64,000 bases of DNA, taken from DATBHW01 sp035307385 (GTDB taxonomy: Bacteria > Chloroflexota > Ktedonobacteria > Ktedonobacterales > DATBGS01). Both the position numbers and the translations under genes were made by a program. Location: positions 280,299-344,298 of the forward strand of contig DATGID010000024.1 in the NCBI GenBank assembly GCA_035307385.1. Direction: 5' to 3'. Under the pieces are notes generated by a model. The model was given only the letters and a program-made list of their open reading frames with translations. It was not told the origin of the DNA and searched no databases. Within the stretch, counting starts at the first letter, position 1. Each line of letters begins with the position of its first letter. Below are positions 27,028 through 36,009 of the stretch, piece after piece.

Positions 27028-27444
27028 ATGGCCCAGACACCACAACAACCTGCTCTTCCAATAGAAGAATTGCATCAGCGGCTGCTTGATGAGGAGCAGC
27101 GTCTGAGGCATGAGCTTTACGAACTCACCAGCGGGGATGAAGCTGTCGGCACGGCTGACCTGGTACTGGAGAGCGCCGGGATGGCAAGCGATCAAGCCGA
27201 TGATGCCGATGCCCTTTTTGAGTACGAGCGGACTCGTGCCATCGCCGAGCACACCCGGCAATTGCTCACTCAGGTCCATGAGGCGCTTGAACGCATAGAC
27301 GCCGGAACCTACGGAATATGCACCAACTGTGGACGCCCCATTCAGCCAGCCAGGCTTCGAGCACTGCCGTATGTGACGCTGTGCATTGATTGCCAGGCGA
27401 AGGGCGAGCAAGCAAGCGGTCAGGGAGGTCAGCCACGAGCCTGA
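27028..27444 (+). CDS. DksA/TraR-type zinc-finger protein
   Basis: A 138-residue protein: an N-terminal coiled-coil helical hairpin (about 10-85, with acidic DQADDADALFEYER), then a C4 zinc finger CTNCGRPI...LCIDC near 97-122. DksA/TraR proteins insert a coiled coil into the secondary channel of RNA polymerase and modulate transcription with ppGpp. The DD pair at the turn is partly represented by the acidic stretch. First gene of an operon; its TGA shares one base with the ATG of lspA (TGATG), indicating coupled translation. Confidence 0.88.
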   Translation: MAQTPQQPALPIEELHQRLLDEEQRLRHELYELTSGDEAVGTADLVLESAGMASDQADDADALFEYERTRAIAEHTRQLLTQVHEALERIDAGTYGICTNCGRPIQPARLRALPYVTLCIDCQAKGEQASGQGGQPRA

Positions 27445-28022
27445 TGAAAAATCGCCCGTATTTGTATGATGTCGTGATGCTCCTCGTAGGCATCATCGTC
27501 ATCAGCCTTGACCAATGGAGCAAAGCTGCCATCCGGCAGCATTTTGGTATCTGCGACACCAGCGCGTACATCCCTTTCCCCAACGATCACTTCGGCCTGG
27601 TTTATGTCTGCAACAACGGCGCGGCCTTCAGCCTCTTTGCGCAGGGCAACGCGCTCCTGCTCTTTGCCTTCATCGCGATTGCGCTGGCGGTCATCATCTG
27701 GCTCTATATCTATTTTTCAAAACAGCCAAGCCTGCTGTTGAAGATCAGTTTCGGGCTGATTCTGGGCGGCGCTATCGGCAATTTGATTGATCGCTTCCGC
27801 CTGGGCTATGTCACCGATTTTCTGATGTTCAGCATCAAGCAAATAGGTTTCACCTTTGCGATCTTCAATCTGGCCGACAGCTCCATCTGCATCGGCATTT
27901 TCTTGCTGATGATCTACCTCTGGCGGCGGCCCACCATCGCCAAGCGCGCCCCAGACACCCAGAACCCTGACCCAACGCTGGTTGAACCATCCCCAGCCGA
28001 GCGCTCCTCTCAGCAAATCTGA
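27444..28022 (+). CDS. lspA: Lipoprotein signal peptidase (signal peptidase II)
   Basis: A 192-residue four-helix aspartic protease of the LspA family that cleaves signal peptides of prolipoproteins after lipidation. Conserved boxes are SLDQWSKAAI (20-30), the VCNNGAAFSL box (55-64), GGAIGNLIDRFRLGYVTDF with Asp125, and FNLADSSI with Asp145; the last two aspartates form the catalytic dyad. The frame is open upstream to 27390 inside the dksA-like gene, but the ATG at 27444, overlapping that gene's stop by one base, gives the normal N terminus. The lipoprotein-type sortase at 61156 is a possible client. Confidence 0.95.
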   Translation: MKNRPYLYDVVMLLVGIIVISLDQWSKAAIRQHFGICDTSAYIPFPNDHFGLVYVCNNGAAFSLFAQGNALLLFAFIAIALAVIIWLYIYFSKQPSLLLKISFGLILGGAIGNLIDRFRLGYVTDFLMFSIKQIGFTFAIFNLADSSICIGIFLLMIYLWRRPTIAKRAPDTQNPDPTLVEPSPAERSSQQI

Positions 28023-28050
28023 GGCGCTTTGCGCTTACGAGGGCTTTCGC

Positions 28051-28998
28051 ATGGCATCAGGCAATCTGGGCAATACTTCCGCTGAAGAACTGACCTACAC
28101 CGAAGCGGGCGATGAGCGCATCGATGTGTTCATCGCCCGTCATCTGACGCATCTTTCGCGCACCAGGGTTCAGGCGCTCATCAAGCAGGGCGCTGTTCTG
28201 CTCAACAACCGTCCGGCCAGAGCCAGCGACAAGCTGGAGCCGGGCGATACCATCCTGGTGCAGCCGCCAGTACCAGAAATCGAAACGAGGGTGGTCAGGG
28301 AGCCAGCCCTGCCACTCGACATCCTCTTCGAGGATGAGCACCTTCTGGTTATCAACAAACCGGCGGGACTGGTTGTGCATCCTGCCGCAGGCCACGAAGA
28401 CGACACCCTGGCTGATCTCTTGCTGGCGCGCGACCCGGCTATTGCCCAGGCCGTGAACCCTGGCAGCCAGCATCGCCCGGGCATCGTCCACCGGCTGGAT
28501 AAAGATACGTCCGGGCTGCTCATCGTTGCCAAAACAGCCGCCGCCATGACGCAGCTTGCCCAGCAATTTCAGGAGCACGCCATCACCAAACGCTACCTGG
28601 CGCTCGTGGAGGGTCGCTTGCCGCTGGCCGAAGGCGCAATCGAAGCGCCCATCGGGCGCGACCAACGCCACAGGCAGCGTATGACCATCACCGCCCAGCA
28701 TGGCCGCCACGCGCAGACCCTCTTCTGGGTGGAATGCGAATTCAAGTCCTTTAGCTTGCTGCGCGTGCAAATTATCACGGGCCGCACCCATCAGATTCGC
28801 GTGCACCTCGCGGCCATCGGTCATCCCGTCGTCGGTGATCGGCTGTATGGCCGCCCGCAGCCTCTGGAGCCGCCGAGAGTCTTTTTGCATGCTGCCGAAC
28901 TCCAATTCACCCATCCGGTTACAGGTCATCCACTGGCCTTTCACGCTGTCCTGCCGCCAGACCTTCAGACCTTCCTTGATTCGCTTCAGCCCCGGTGA
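28051..28998 (+). CDS. rluD: RluD-type 23S rRNA pseudouridine synthase
   Basis: A 315-residue RluA-family synthase. An N-terminal S4 RNA-binding domain (about 20-85, ERIDVFIARHL and VQALIKQGAVLLN) precedes the catalytic domain with VINKPAGLVVHP, the motif II HRLDKDTSGLLIVAK with the catalytic Asp near residue 149, and the GRTHQIRVHL motif. The S4 domain and sequence favour RluD (sites in helix 69 of 23S rRNA) over RluA or TruC, but the exact site is inference. Start ATG at 28051 is behind GAGGG; the frame is open to 27982 inside lspA. Third gene of the dksA-like/lspA operon. Confidence 0.92.
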   Translation: MASGNLGNTSAEELTYTEAGDERIDVFIARHLTHLSRTRVQALIKQGAVLLNNRPARASDKLEPGDTILVQPPVPEIETRVVREPALPLDILFEDEHLLVINKPAGLVVHPAAGHEDDTLADLLLARDPAIAQAVNPGSQHRPGIVHRLDKDTSGLLIVAKTAAAMTQLAQQFQEHAITKRYLALVEGRLPLAEGAIEAPIGRDQRHRQRMTITAQHGRHAQTLFWVECEFKSFSLLRVQIITGRTHQIRVHLAAIGHPVVGDRLYGRPQPLEPPRVFLHAAELQFTHPVTGHPLAFHAVLPPDLQTFLDSLQPR

Positions 28999-29144
28999 GT
29001 CTGTGGCAAAAAAATCGGAAAATCCTTGCTGGCCCTTGCAGCCAGCCGTAACCGGATGTAGTATGACCTTACGAGACACCAGGAAGATGTGAGGTTGGGA
29101 AGCCTGTTGTCATCATCGGATAAGGAAAAGGAGAGCGTATCCCC

Positions 29145-29867
29145 ATGCAGAACAGTCGTTACCAGCTTACCTGGCTCGGCCATGCCACGTTCAAACTCAC
29201 GACACCGCGCGGCAAAAAGGTCTTGATCGATCCCTGGGTGCAGGGCAATCCGGCGTGCCCCGAAGATCAGAAAAAGATCGACCACGTGGATTTGATGCTC
29301 ATCACACACGGCCACTTCGACCACATCGCTGATGCCGTCACTATCGGCAAAGAGGCCAAACCCTCCACCATCATCGGCGTCGCGGAACTCTGCGGCTGGC
29401 TGAGCAGCAAGGGCGTGGAAAACTGCTCCGGCATGAACATCGGCGGCACGCAGCACATCGATGGCATCGGCGTAACTATGGTTCACGCCGACCATAGCTG
29501 CGGCATCAACGACGGCGATGCCATCATCTATGGCGGCGTCGCCGCTGGCTATGTAATTGAACTGGAAAACGGCGAAATCCTCTACCATGCCGGTGACACA
29601 GGCGTATTTGGCGATATGGCGCTGATCAGCGAACTCTATCACCCCAGCACCGTTCTGCTGCCCATTGGCGATCACTTCACCATGGCCCCGCGCGAAGCGG
29701 CCTATGCCGTCAAACTCCTCAAGCCGCAGGTGGTCATTCCCATGCACTTCGGCACCTTCCCCGTGTTGACCGGAACCCCACAGGCGCTGCGCGAGGAAAT
29801 GAACAAGCTGGGATTGCAGAACATCGAGATTACCGCTATGAAGCCTGGGCAAACCATCGAGCGCTAG
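29145..29867 (+). CDS. Metallo-beta-lactamase-fold hydrolase (UPF0173 type)
   Basis: A 240-residue single-domain metallo-beta-lactamase fold protein. Zinc ligands are visible in THGHFDHI (about 45-52), in HADHS (about 110-114), in YHAGDTG (Asp near 150) and in the final PMHFGT His (about 200). The family is annotated as metal-dependent hydrolase and resembles ComEC-like and UlaG-like enzymes; substrate unknown. The ribosome site GGAAAAGGAG lies upstream of the ATG. It is single and ends at a good terminator. Confidence 0.9.
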   Translation: MQNSRYQLTWLGHATFKLTTPRGKKVLIDPWVQGNPACPEDQKKIDHVDLMLITHGHFDHIADAVTIGKEAKPSTIIGVAELCGWLSSKGVENCSGMNIGGTQHIDGIGVTMVHADHSCGINDGDAIIYGGVAAGYVIELENGEILYHAGDTGVFGDMALISELYHPSTVLLPIGDHFTMAPREAAYAVKLLKPQVVIPMHFGTFPVLTGTPQALREEMNKLGLQNIEITAMKPGQTIER

Positions 29868-29903
29868 CCCACGGTCCTTCTTCATTCAGACCAGCTTCTC
29901 TCA

Positions 29904-29944
29904 AGAGATGAGTCAGTTTTCATACAACTGGCTCATCTCTTTAT
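29904..29944 (+). terminator. Rho-independent terminator
   Basis: AGAGATGAGTCAGTT (29904-29918) and AACTGGCTCATCTCT (29926-29940) form a 15-bp stem with one mismatch around a 7-base loop, followed by TTTATAT. It ends the UPF0173-type gene. Confidence 0.8.
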
Positions 29945-30030
29945 ATACCTCTTGCATTTTGCAGGCGCTTCTGCTAAGCTTGGGCGCAATTTAGAGCGCG
30001 CTGCCAGCAGCGGCGAGGGAGGGGACGGCT

Positions 30031-30648
30031 GTGCTAGAGAACCTGAATGAAGGGCGCATCCAGGGAGGGAACGCAGCAGAGGAAACCCAGCAGAGAGGCG
30101 CGCAAATCGCAGGATACGCTCCCGTCAGAAAAGTTGTTACCACGCCGCGCGGCGTGAAGTTCGCCTCGAATCTGGCGTTGATCGCGCTCCTTGGCGTCAT
30201 TTTGCTCGCGCTGGGCTTCTGGTTGAGTGGCCTGCGCCTGCCATTTCTCCCCAGCATCCCCGATCAGCCCAGCCTCAGCCTCAGCAGTGGCCCGTACCGC
30301 GTTGGCAGCGTCATGACCATACAGGGCGCTCATTTTTCACACTTCAGCATCATCGTCCTGCTGTTCGACGGCGAGCCAGCGACTGACGGCACCGGACAGC
30401 GGCAGGCAGTGAACTCCGACGGCCAGGGCGCTTTTACCACGACCCTGACCATTCTTCCTGCCTGGGGGCCTGGCGACCACATCCTGGGCGCGAAAGATAC
30501 CCGCAGTGGGCTAGAAGCCTCACTGGACATCTCTATTGAAAAGGCCACCAGCCTGCGTGGGCTAACTGCTGCTGCGCGCCTTGATTTGCTTGAGCGCAAG
30601 GGGCAGCAAAGGCGGCAAATCGCCCGCCAGCAGCCCGGCATCGCCTAG
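30031..30648 (+). CDS. Single-pass membrane protein with Ig/IPT-like outer domain
   Basis: A 205-residue protein starting from GTG behind a strong GAGGGAGGGG site. Residues 1-45 are cytoplasmic, one helix spans about 47-70 (LALIALLGVILLALGFWLSGL), and the outside part is a beta domain with PSLSLSSGPYRVGSVMTIQGAHF, a pattern like IPT/TIG (Ig-like) domains, where a short segment after GxxxTIxG lines up. The last 30 residues are basic. Its 3-prime end overlaps the convergent nnr gene by 87 bases, so either both ends are real or this frame is shorter. Role unknown. Confidence 0.6.
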   Translation: MLENLNEGRIQGGNAAEETQQRGAQIAGYAPVRKVVTTPRGVKFASNLALIALLGVILLALGFWLSGLRLPFLPSIPDQPSLSLSSGPYRVGSVMTIQGAHFSHFSIIVLLFDGEPATDGTGQRQAVNSDGQGAFTTTLTILPAWGPGDHILGAKDTRSGLEASLDISIEKATSLRGLTAAARLDLLERKGQQRRQIARQQPGIA

Positions 30649-32115
30649 CGTTTCGCTGGCAATGTTTCCGGCGCGGCTGTGCAAGAACACACCTGCCGAC
30701 GTCGCCTCGTAGGGCAGCATGCCCTGAGCCAGCAAACCGCCAATCGTCCCGGCCAGCACATCGCCAGTCCCAGCGGTTGCCAGGACTGGATTGCCGCGCC
30801 AGTTGATGCGCGCGCGGCCATCGGGCGCGGCAATGATGGTGCACGCGCCTTTCAGCACCACGATCTGACCCCACTCGCGCGCCTTCGCCAGGGCAACCTC
30901 CAGCCGATCAGCACCGCCGCCAGAGATATGTTGCCCGCCACATAAACGCCCCATCTCGCCGGGGTGCGGCGTCAAAATACTTTCTTTGGGCAGAAGCTCC
31001 CACCAACGCTCAAGTGTCGCCAGGTTATTCAGCCCATCCGCATCAACCAGCAACCTTGGCCGCTTATCATCTGGCATAGCGCGCAAGCCCGCCAGCACGT
31101 TGGTCACAAGCGCGCGTTTAGCATCGCTGTGGCCCAGCCCCGGCCCCATCACCAGCGTGCGATAGCCATCCAGGGCGCGCAGGAACGTACTCGCGCGCTC
31201 TTCAGGCGGCGCGCTCTCGGCAGGCAGCAGCGCAAACGTCGCCTCAGAAAGCTTCTCGCTATAGATCGGCAGCATCTCCGGCCCAACCGCCAGTGTAATC
31301 AGACCCGCGCCCACGCGCCCGGCAGCCGTTCCCGCCAGATACGCCGAGCCAGGATACGGCGGCGACCCGGCCAGCACCATCACCTTGCCAAAGGTGCCCT
31401 TGTTGCTCTCCAGCGGGCGCGCAGGCAGCATATCGCGCACCAGGGCGTCTGTCATCATCTCCAGGCGAATGGATGCGTCCATTCCAGACGGCAGGCCAAT
31501 GTCTCCCACCAGCAGATCGCCCACCAGCGCCGCGCCGGGAAAGAAAAAGAGGCCCAGCTTAGGATTTGCCAGGGCAACCGTCAGATCAGCCGGAATAGCT
31601 CCCTCGTCAGCCTCGCCGGTATCGGCGTTCACGCCAGTGGGCAGGTCCACAGCCACCACGCGCAGATCAGAACGCCGCTCGCGCTCCTCACGAACCAGCG
31701 CCAATGCCTCGCGCATCGTCGGGTCCAGCGGGCGCGAACGGCCCGTTCCCAGAATCGCGTCAAATACGAAATCGGCTGAAGCCAGAGCCAGGCGCAGGTG
31801 CTTCAGGTCATCGCGAACGGGTATTGCCAGACCACCGACGCCCCCTAACACGACCTGGCCCTCTTTCCAGAGATAGAGGGTCACGCGCATGCCCCAGTTT
31901 TTCAGATGCCGCGCGATGACCAGGCCATCGCCGCCATTGTTCCCCGGTCCAACCAGCAGCACCGCGTTTTTGTCTTTCAGGTCGCCTGCCCAGTTACGGA
32001 AGAGATCAGCAGCGCTGCGCCCAGCGTTTTCCATCAACACCCGCGACGATAGCCCAAGTTCGCGGTCTGCCCGTGTCTCCAGATCACGCATCTGATCTAT
32101 TGAAACAATCTTCAT
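30562..32115 (-). CDS. nnr: Bifunctional NAD(P)H-hydrate repair enzyme (epimerase + dehydratase)
   Basis: A 517-residue fusion of NnrE and NnrD. The N-terminal epimerase half (about 1-210) contains RVLMENAGRSAADLF, VGPGNNGGDGLVIARHL, DAILGTGRSRPL and VDLPTGVNADTG. The dehydratase half (about 225-505) contains GKVMVLAGSPPYPGSAYLA, VMGPGLG, ILTPHPGEMGRL, VVLKGACTII and the C-terminal GTGDVLAGTIGGLLAQG with the catalytic Asp. It repairs damaged NAD(P)H hydrates using ATP or ADP. ATG at 32115 is chosen: AGGAGAAGG lies upstream and the frame to 32136 adds nothing conserved. It overlaps the convergent membrane protein gene at its end. Confidence 0.95.
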   Translation of the reverse strand: MKIVSIDQMRDLETRADRELGLSSRVLMENAGRSAADLFRNWAGDLKDKNAVLLVGPGNNGGDGLVIARHLKNWGMRVTLYLWKEGQVVLGGVGGLAIPVRDDLKHLRLALASADFVFDAILGTGRSRPLDPTMREALALVREERERRSDLRVVAVDLPTGVNADTGEADEGAIPADLTVALANPKLGLFFFPGAALVGDLLVGDIGLPSGMDASIRLEMMTDALVRDMLPARPLESNKGTFGKVMVLAGSPPYPGSAYLAGTAAGRVGAGLITLAVGPEMLPIYSEKLSEATFALLPAESAPPEERASTFLRALDGYRTLVMGPGLGHSDAKRALVTNVLAGLRAMPDDKRPRLLVDADGLNNLATLERWWELLPKESILTPHPGEMGRLCGGQHISGGGADRLEVALAKAREWGQIVVLKGACTIIAAPDGRARINWRGNPVLATAGTGDVLAGTIGGLLAQGMLPYEATSAGVFLHSRAGNIASETLGDAGLLAGDLPPLLPLALKQIKARSSS

Positions 32116-32217
32116 GGCACCTTCTCCTGCGTGCAAAGCCCGGCGCTGTGGACGGCGAGCGCCTATCCTGTCGTCTAAAGGCTATTGTAGCACGGAGCAA
32201 GCCAGAGCCAGCATCAC

Positions 32218-33840
32218 TCAGTGAAGGCTAATCGCCTTTGCGGTTTCCTTCTCCTCCTCAAGCGCACCTGCGAGCGAACCCGATGCCTTGCGGCGATAGG
32301 CATAGACGGTAAACGCGCCAATGAGGAGCAGCGCGAGCGCCGCCGCCAGGGGATGGTCGGCCAGCGCCTTACCAGCCAGAGCAAGCGTGCCAGTCACGCC
32401 TCGCTTGTAGACAGCCAGCGCCAGACCGCCAGCCGCAGCCGCGACCAGCACCGCCACCCAGGCCCACCAGAGCCGTCCCCAGGGCACCGCCAGCCGATCA
32501 AGCGCAGGTTTCCAGAGTGGCACACTTGCCAATACAGACCCCCAGATAATTACCGTCATCAAGGGGTCAAAGGGGATATGCAATCGCCAGAACTGTACGT
32601 AGCCGCCTACAGAGGTGGCGAGTAATTCATAGAAGGCCAGCAGCACCACGGCTCCCATCATCTCCACTACGGGCAGATGTGTCGTGCGCCGCCAGCACAG
32701 CAGCGCGGCCCAGAAGACGACAAACAGCAGGAAGAGTTCGTAGCTGCGATAGACATCAGCAGAAATGGCGTCCAATGCCGCCAGCGGCCCAGCAAACGCA
32801 CCCTGCGCCTGAATCGGCGAGGCAGAACTATAGCCCCGCGAGGAGGTAAATAGCAGCGGAATAGTATCGAGTATAAACTGCACGGGATGATGCAAGATGA
32901 TCGATTGGGCATACGCGCCGCCAAGCTGCCAATGCGGGTTTGCCAGCGAGGGATAGAGCGGCGCGAGCTGGTTAGGGTCCCAGCCACCCTGCTGCACAAA
33001 CGGGTCGGCCACCTGCACAATGGCCGCATACTGTGCAGGCGCTTCGGCTTGCATGCGATATTCAAGGATTTTGCCCACCAGATTCAGATTCTGGACAGAA
33101 GTGATGCCCACATATCCGTTTTCTGTCGCGTTGGCAACGACGAACAGCCCCAGCGCCAGATACAGCAGCGCCACCGCCGCCAGACTCTGCGGCATCATCT
33201 TGCGCAGCAAACCGCGCCGATGGGCCAGCAGCAAGAGATAGCCAAACAGCGGGACGGGCAGATACACCCATTCCGGGCGGGTCATGAACAAGACCAGCAA
33301 AATGGCTGCCGACAGCCAGAAATAGGCTGGCTTCATCGTCCGAATACAGAGCACGACGACCAGCGCCAGCGACACCGTCAGCCAGAGCGTCAAGCCCTCG
33401 ACAATAATCGGCTTGACAAAGCCCAACAGATAGGTGCTCGTGCCCATCAACACCCCCACGCACAGCGCAACCCACGAACGCCGGAGCACCAGCAGCGTCA
33501 GCGTATAGATTTCGAGCGTCGCCAGGATGAAGAGGATGCCCTGGGCAATGCCCACTGCCGTCAGGTTCCCCTGCCCGGCCAGCAGATAGACCAGCGCCAC
33601 AAAAGATGGATAGCCAGGCGTGCGCAGGTCATCAATAGGATTGCCTGTTGTCAGGATTTTATGGGTGACGGCCAGGTATTCAACGGTATCGTTATTCACG
33701 TCCGGCTGGGGATGGTTGAGGTAAAACAGCACCACCGCCAGGCTAGTCAGGCAGAGCACGATCAGGCCATAAGAGAGCCGACGTGTTCCCTGCCAATCGT
33801 CGATGAACGCTTGCTTGAGCCACCCGAAGCCTTTGCGCAC
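32218..33840 (-). CDS. GT-C type multi-pass glycosyltransferase-like protein
   Basis: A 540-residue integral membrane protein with 10-12 helices. After the first helix comes a short periplasmic loop with DVNNDTVEYLAV, an acidic DxxxD-type pattern near residue 50, as in GT-C enzymes that use polyprenyl-phosphate sugars (ArnT/PMT/GT39 relatives), then LRTPGYPSFVALVYLL. The C-terminal cytoplasmic tail is basic then acidic. GTG at 33840 follows GGGGAAG. The catalytic residues are not certain, so transferase activity is an inference from topology and the acidic loop; it could instead be a non-catalytic family member. Single gene, separated from nnr by about 100 bases. Confidence 0.7.
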   Translation of the reverse strand: MRKGFGWLKQAFIDDWQGTRRLSYGLIVLCLTSLAVVLFYLNHPQPDVNNDTVEYLAVTHKILTTGNPIDDLRTPGYPSFVALVYLLAGQGNLTAVGIAQGILFILATLEIYTLTLLVLRRSWVALCVGVLMGTSTYLLGFVKPIIVEGLTLWLTVSLALVVVLCIRTMKPAYFWLSAAILLVLFMTRPEWVYLPVPLFGYLLLLAHRRGLLRKMMPQSLAAVALLYLALGLFVVANATENGYVGITSVQNLNLVGKILEYRMQAEAPAQYAAIVQVADPFVQQGGWDPNQLAPLYPSLANPHWQLGGAYAQSIILHHPVQFILDTIPLLFTSSRGYSSASPIQAQGAFAGPLAALDAISADVYRSYELFLLFVVFWAALLCWRRTTHLPVVEMMGAVVLLAFYELLATSVGGYVQFWRLHIPFDPLMTVIIWGSVLASVPLWKPALDRLAVPWGRLWWAWVAVLVAAAAGGLALAVYKRGVTGTLALAGKALADHPLAAALALLLIGAFTVYAYRRKASGSLAGALEEEKETAKAISLH

Positions 33841-34020
33841 CGGCCCATCTTCCCCTTTCGCGCCTGGTCACTGCTCGTGGAGAGGCAGGCAGAGCGTTGT
33901 CCTGGCAGACAGCATCTCAAAGCCTGACCTGTCAAGTAGGACGACAAAATAGCGCGCAGGTAACGTTCATAGCCCTTTTGAGGGAGCGCATCTTTTTTCT
34001 TCTTTCTTCGTCTTCCCCTA

Positions 34021-34058
34021 AAAACAGCGGCGGTGTCTGGCGCATGGCCGACACCGCT
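34021..34058 (-). terminator. Rho-independent terminator of efp
   Basis: On the minus strand GCGGTGTC (34057-34050) and GACACCGC (34037-34030) form an 8-bp GC-rich stem followed by CGCTGTTTTTAGG. It lies about 55 bases after the efp stop. Confidence 0.7.
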
Positions 34059-34111
34059 TGACACGGCTCGATTGGAAAGGCAAGGTGAGAGGCTTCCGGG
34101 CCGCCAGGTCA

Positions 34112-34678
34112 TCAGACCTTGACGCGCTCGACGTATTCGCCGGTGCGGGTATCGATCTTGATCACATCACCCGATTCGACAAAGAGCGGCACGTTGACCG
34201 TTGCGCCCGTCTCCAGCGTTGCGACCTTCAAAACGTTGGTCGCCGTGTCGCCGCGCACCGCCGGTTCGGTGTAGGTCACTTCCAGGTTGATAAACGTCGG
34301 CAGTTCGACGCCAACCACTGTCTCGCCATCAAACAGCGCTTCTACGACCATGCCCTCTTTGAGAAACTGGGCGCTGTCCCCCATCATGTCAAGCGGCAGA
34401 GGGAACTGGTCGTAGGTTTCCGTGTTCATAAAAATATAGTCCTGGCCGTCCTGATACAAATACTGGCAAGAGCGATGCTCCACCCGCACGACATCGATCT
34501 CTTCGCCGGAGCGAAAACGCACTTCCTGAACGCGCCCGGTCTTCATATTTTTGAGCCTGGTGCGCACAAACGCGCGCCAGTTCCCCGGACTGACATGATG
34601 AAACTCAACCACGCTCTGAAGTTCACCATTATAGCGAATAATTAAACCATTGCGAATATCGGATGTTGTACCTGCCAT
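34112..34678 (-). CDS. efp: Translation elongation factor P
   Basis: A 188-residue EF-P with the three OB-like domains. It rescues ribosomes stalled on polyproline. The domain I tip loop, at which E. coli EF-P carries a modified Lys34 in PGKGQAF, here reads PGNWRAF (31-37), so the residue at the modification site is Asn33, next to Trp34 and Arg35. No EpmA, EarP or YmfI-type modification gene is present in the window. The rest (VRTRLKN, the EEIDVV strand, the C-terminal VNVPLFVESGDVIKIDTRTGEYVERV) is normal. An AGGAGG lies 11 bases before the ATG. Proline-rich proteins such as the kinase tail in this window would need it. Confidence 0.95.
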   Translation of the reverse strand: MAGTTSDIRNGLIIRYNGELQSVVEFHHVSPGNWRAFVRTRLKNMKTGRVQEVRFRSGEEIDVVRVEHRSCQYLYQDGQDYIFMNTETYDQFPLPLDMMGDSAQFLKEGMVVEALFDGETVVGVELPTFINLEVTYTEPAVRGDTATNVLKVATLETGATVNVPLFVESGDVIKIDTRTGEYVERVKV

Positions 34679-34786
34679 GTACTTCTGAACCTCCTAAGCT
34701 ACCCGAGCATCTGAAAAACCAGCTTCAGCACACCAGTATAGCACAACTACAGTGATAGCTTACTTTTCAGCAGGTGCTCGGCTAGC

Positions 34787-35890
34787 TCAGGCTGTCTTTT
34801 TCAGCAGATAGATGCGTCCCCACTCACCCAACACCGCAACCGAATAGCCACGCACGATCTCTAATCCAGCCTGCTGCCGCACCACATCTTTGACCAATTC
34901 ATACTGACTGCTCAAGATAACGGCTCGCCCCTCTGGCTTCAGCACCCGCGCCAATTCCGCCACCACAGCGGGATAGAGCCGTTCAACGTCTTGTTGAGAA
35001 CCGATTTGCTTGCCAAAGGGGGGGTTCGTTGCCACCGCATCGACGGATGCAGACGCCAGCGGCAGCTTACGCGCATCCCACCGCGAGACGCGCCAACCCG
35101 TTCCCAACCCCTCAAGGTTCTGGCGCGCAATCTCCACGTGCCGCCCGGCAATATCGCCGCCAAGCACCTGCTCATATTTCCCGAACAGCATGCGCTCGGC
35201 CAGCAGCGTCCCACTGCCGCACATCGGGTCCAGAAACACATCGCGAGCCTCTGGCGCGGTCAGAAAGACCATCGCCGCTGCCACCGACGGACGCAGCGAC
35301 GCGGGGAGATGAGCCACTTGATATTCGCGGTGCCGCATCGTCCGATCGGAAAGCCGCAGCCCACAGAGCAGCCTGCCTCCCAACAAGTTCGCCCAGATTT
35401 CCAGGTCCGCTTCTTCTTCCACGAAGCGCCAGGCATCGCCCAGACGGCGCGCCAACCCACGCATCACGGCCTGCTCCACATCCACCCGGCGAAACTGATG
35501 CTGTCCCTCCATGCGCGTCACCACGCGATAGGTTGGCCTGAGGCCAGGCTTGCGCCACTTTCTGAAAAGCTGAAGCGCTTGCTCGAATAAAGGGTCGGTT
35601 TCGATGGCGCGCGTCACCTCTTGCAGCGCGCCTCTGGCACGCGACGTGATCTCCGTGGAAAGCGCCAGCACAAACACATCCTCGGTGGTGCGCAGGGCCA
35701 GCAGGCTTTCCGGCTCGCTGTCATAGACAAAGACCAGAATACCATTGCGCTCTTTGGCAAAGAGATATTCTTTGAGCGCGGCGCGTGGAAAACGCTGATG
35801 CACCTCCAGCCAGGCGATCTGCTCAACGCCTGGCATCGTTTGCGCGTAATAGGTGAATGGGGTGGATGCGCTGGCCGCCGAGCGCGGCAT
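34787..35890 (-). CDS. THUMP-domain class I SAM-dependent RNA methyltransferase
   Basis: A 367-residue protein with an N-terminal THUMP region (about 20-175) and a Rossmann-fold methyltransferase domain (about 195-360). Motifs are DPMCGSGTLLAE (SAM binding), the GGDI acidic end of strand 2, and NPPFG, the catalytic motif of N-methyltransferases acting on guanine or adenine in RNA. The organisation is that of the Trm14/TrmN/RlmL group (m2G or m2,2G). Target RNA is unknown. GAGGGAGAAGC precedes the ATG. Confidence 0.88.
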   Translation of the reverse strand: MPRSAASASTPFTYYAQTMPGVEQIAWLEVHQRFPRAALKEYLFAKERNGILVFVYDSEPESLLALRTTEDVFVLALSTEITSRARGALQEVTRAIETDPLFEQALQLFRKWRKPGLRPTYRVVTRMEGQHQFRRVDVEQAVMRGLARRLGDAWRFVEEEADLEIWANLLGGRLLCGLRLSDRTMRHREYQVAHLPASLRPSVAAAMVFLTAPEARDVFLDPMCGSGTLLAERMLFGKYEQVLGGDIAGRHVEIARQNLEGLGTGWRVSRWDARKLPLASASVDAVATNPPFGKQIGSQQDVERLYPAVVAELARVLKPEGRAVILSSQYELVKDVVRQQAGLEIVRGYSVAVLGEWGRIYLLKKTA

Positions 35891-36009
35891 GCTTCTCCCT
35901 CGCTTTCAATTGACAAAGCTCTGCTTGCCGCGACATAATACAGCACGCTGCATAACGAGACAAGTTCGCGGGGCCGATGCCCGCCTGCATATTGAGGAGG
36001 AACATAACC

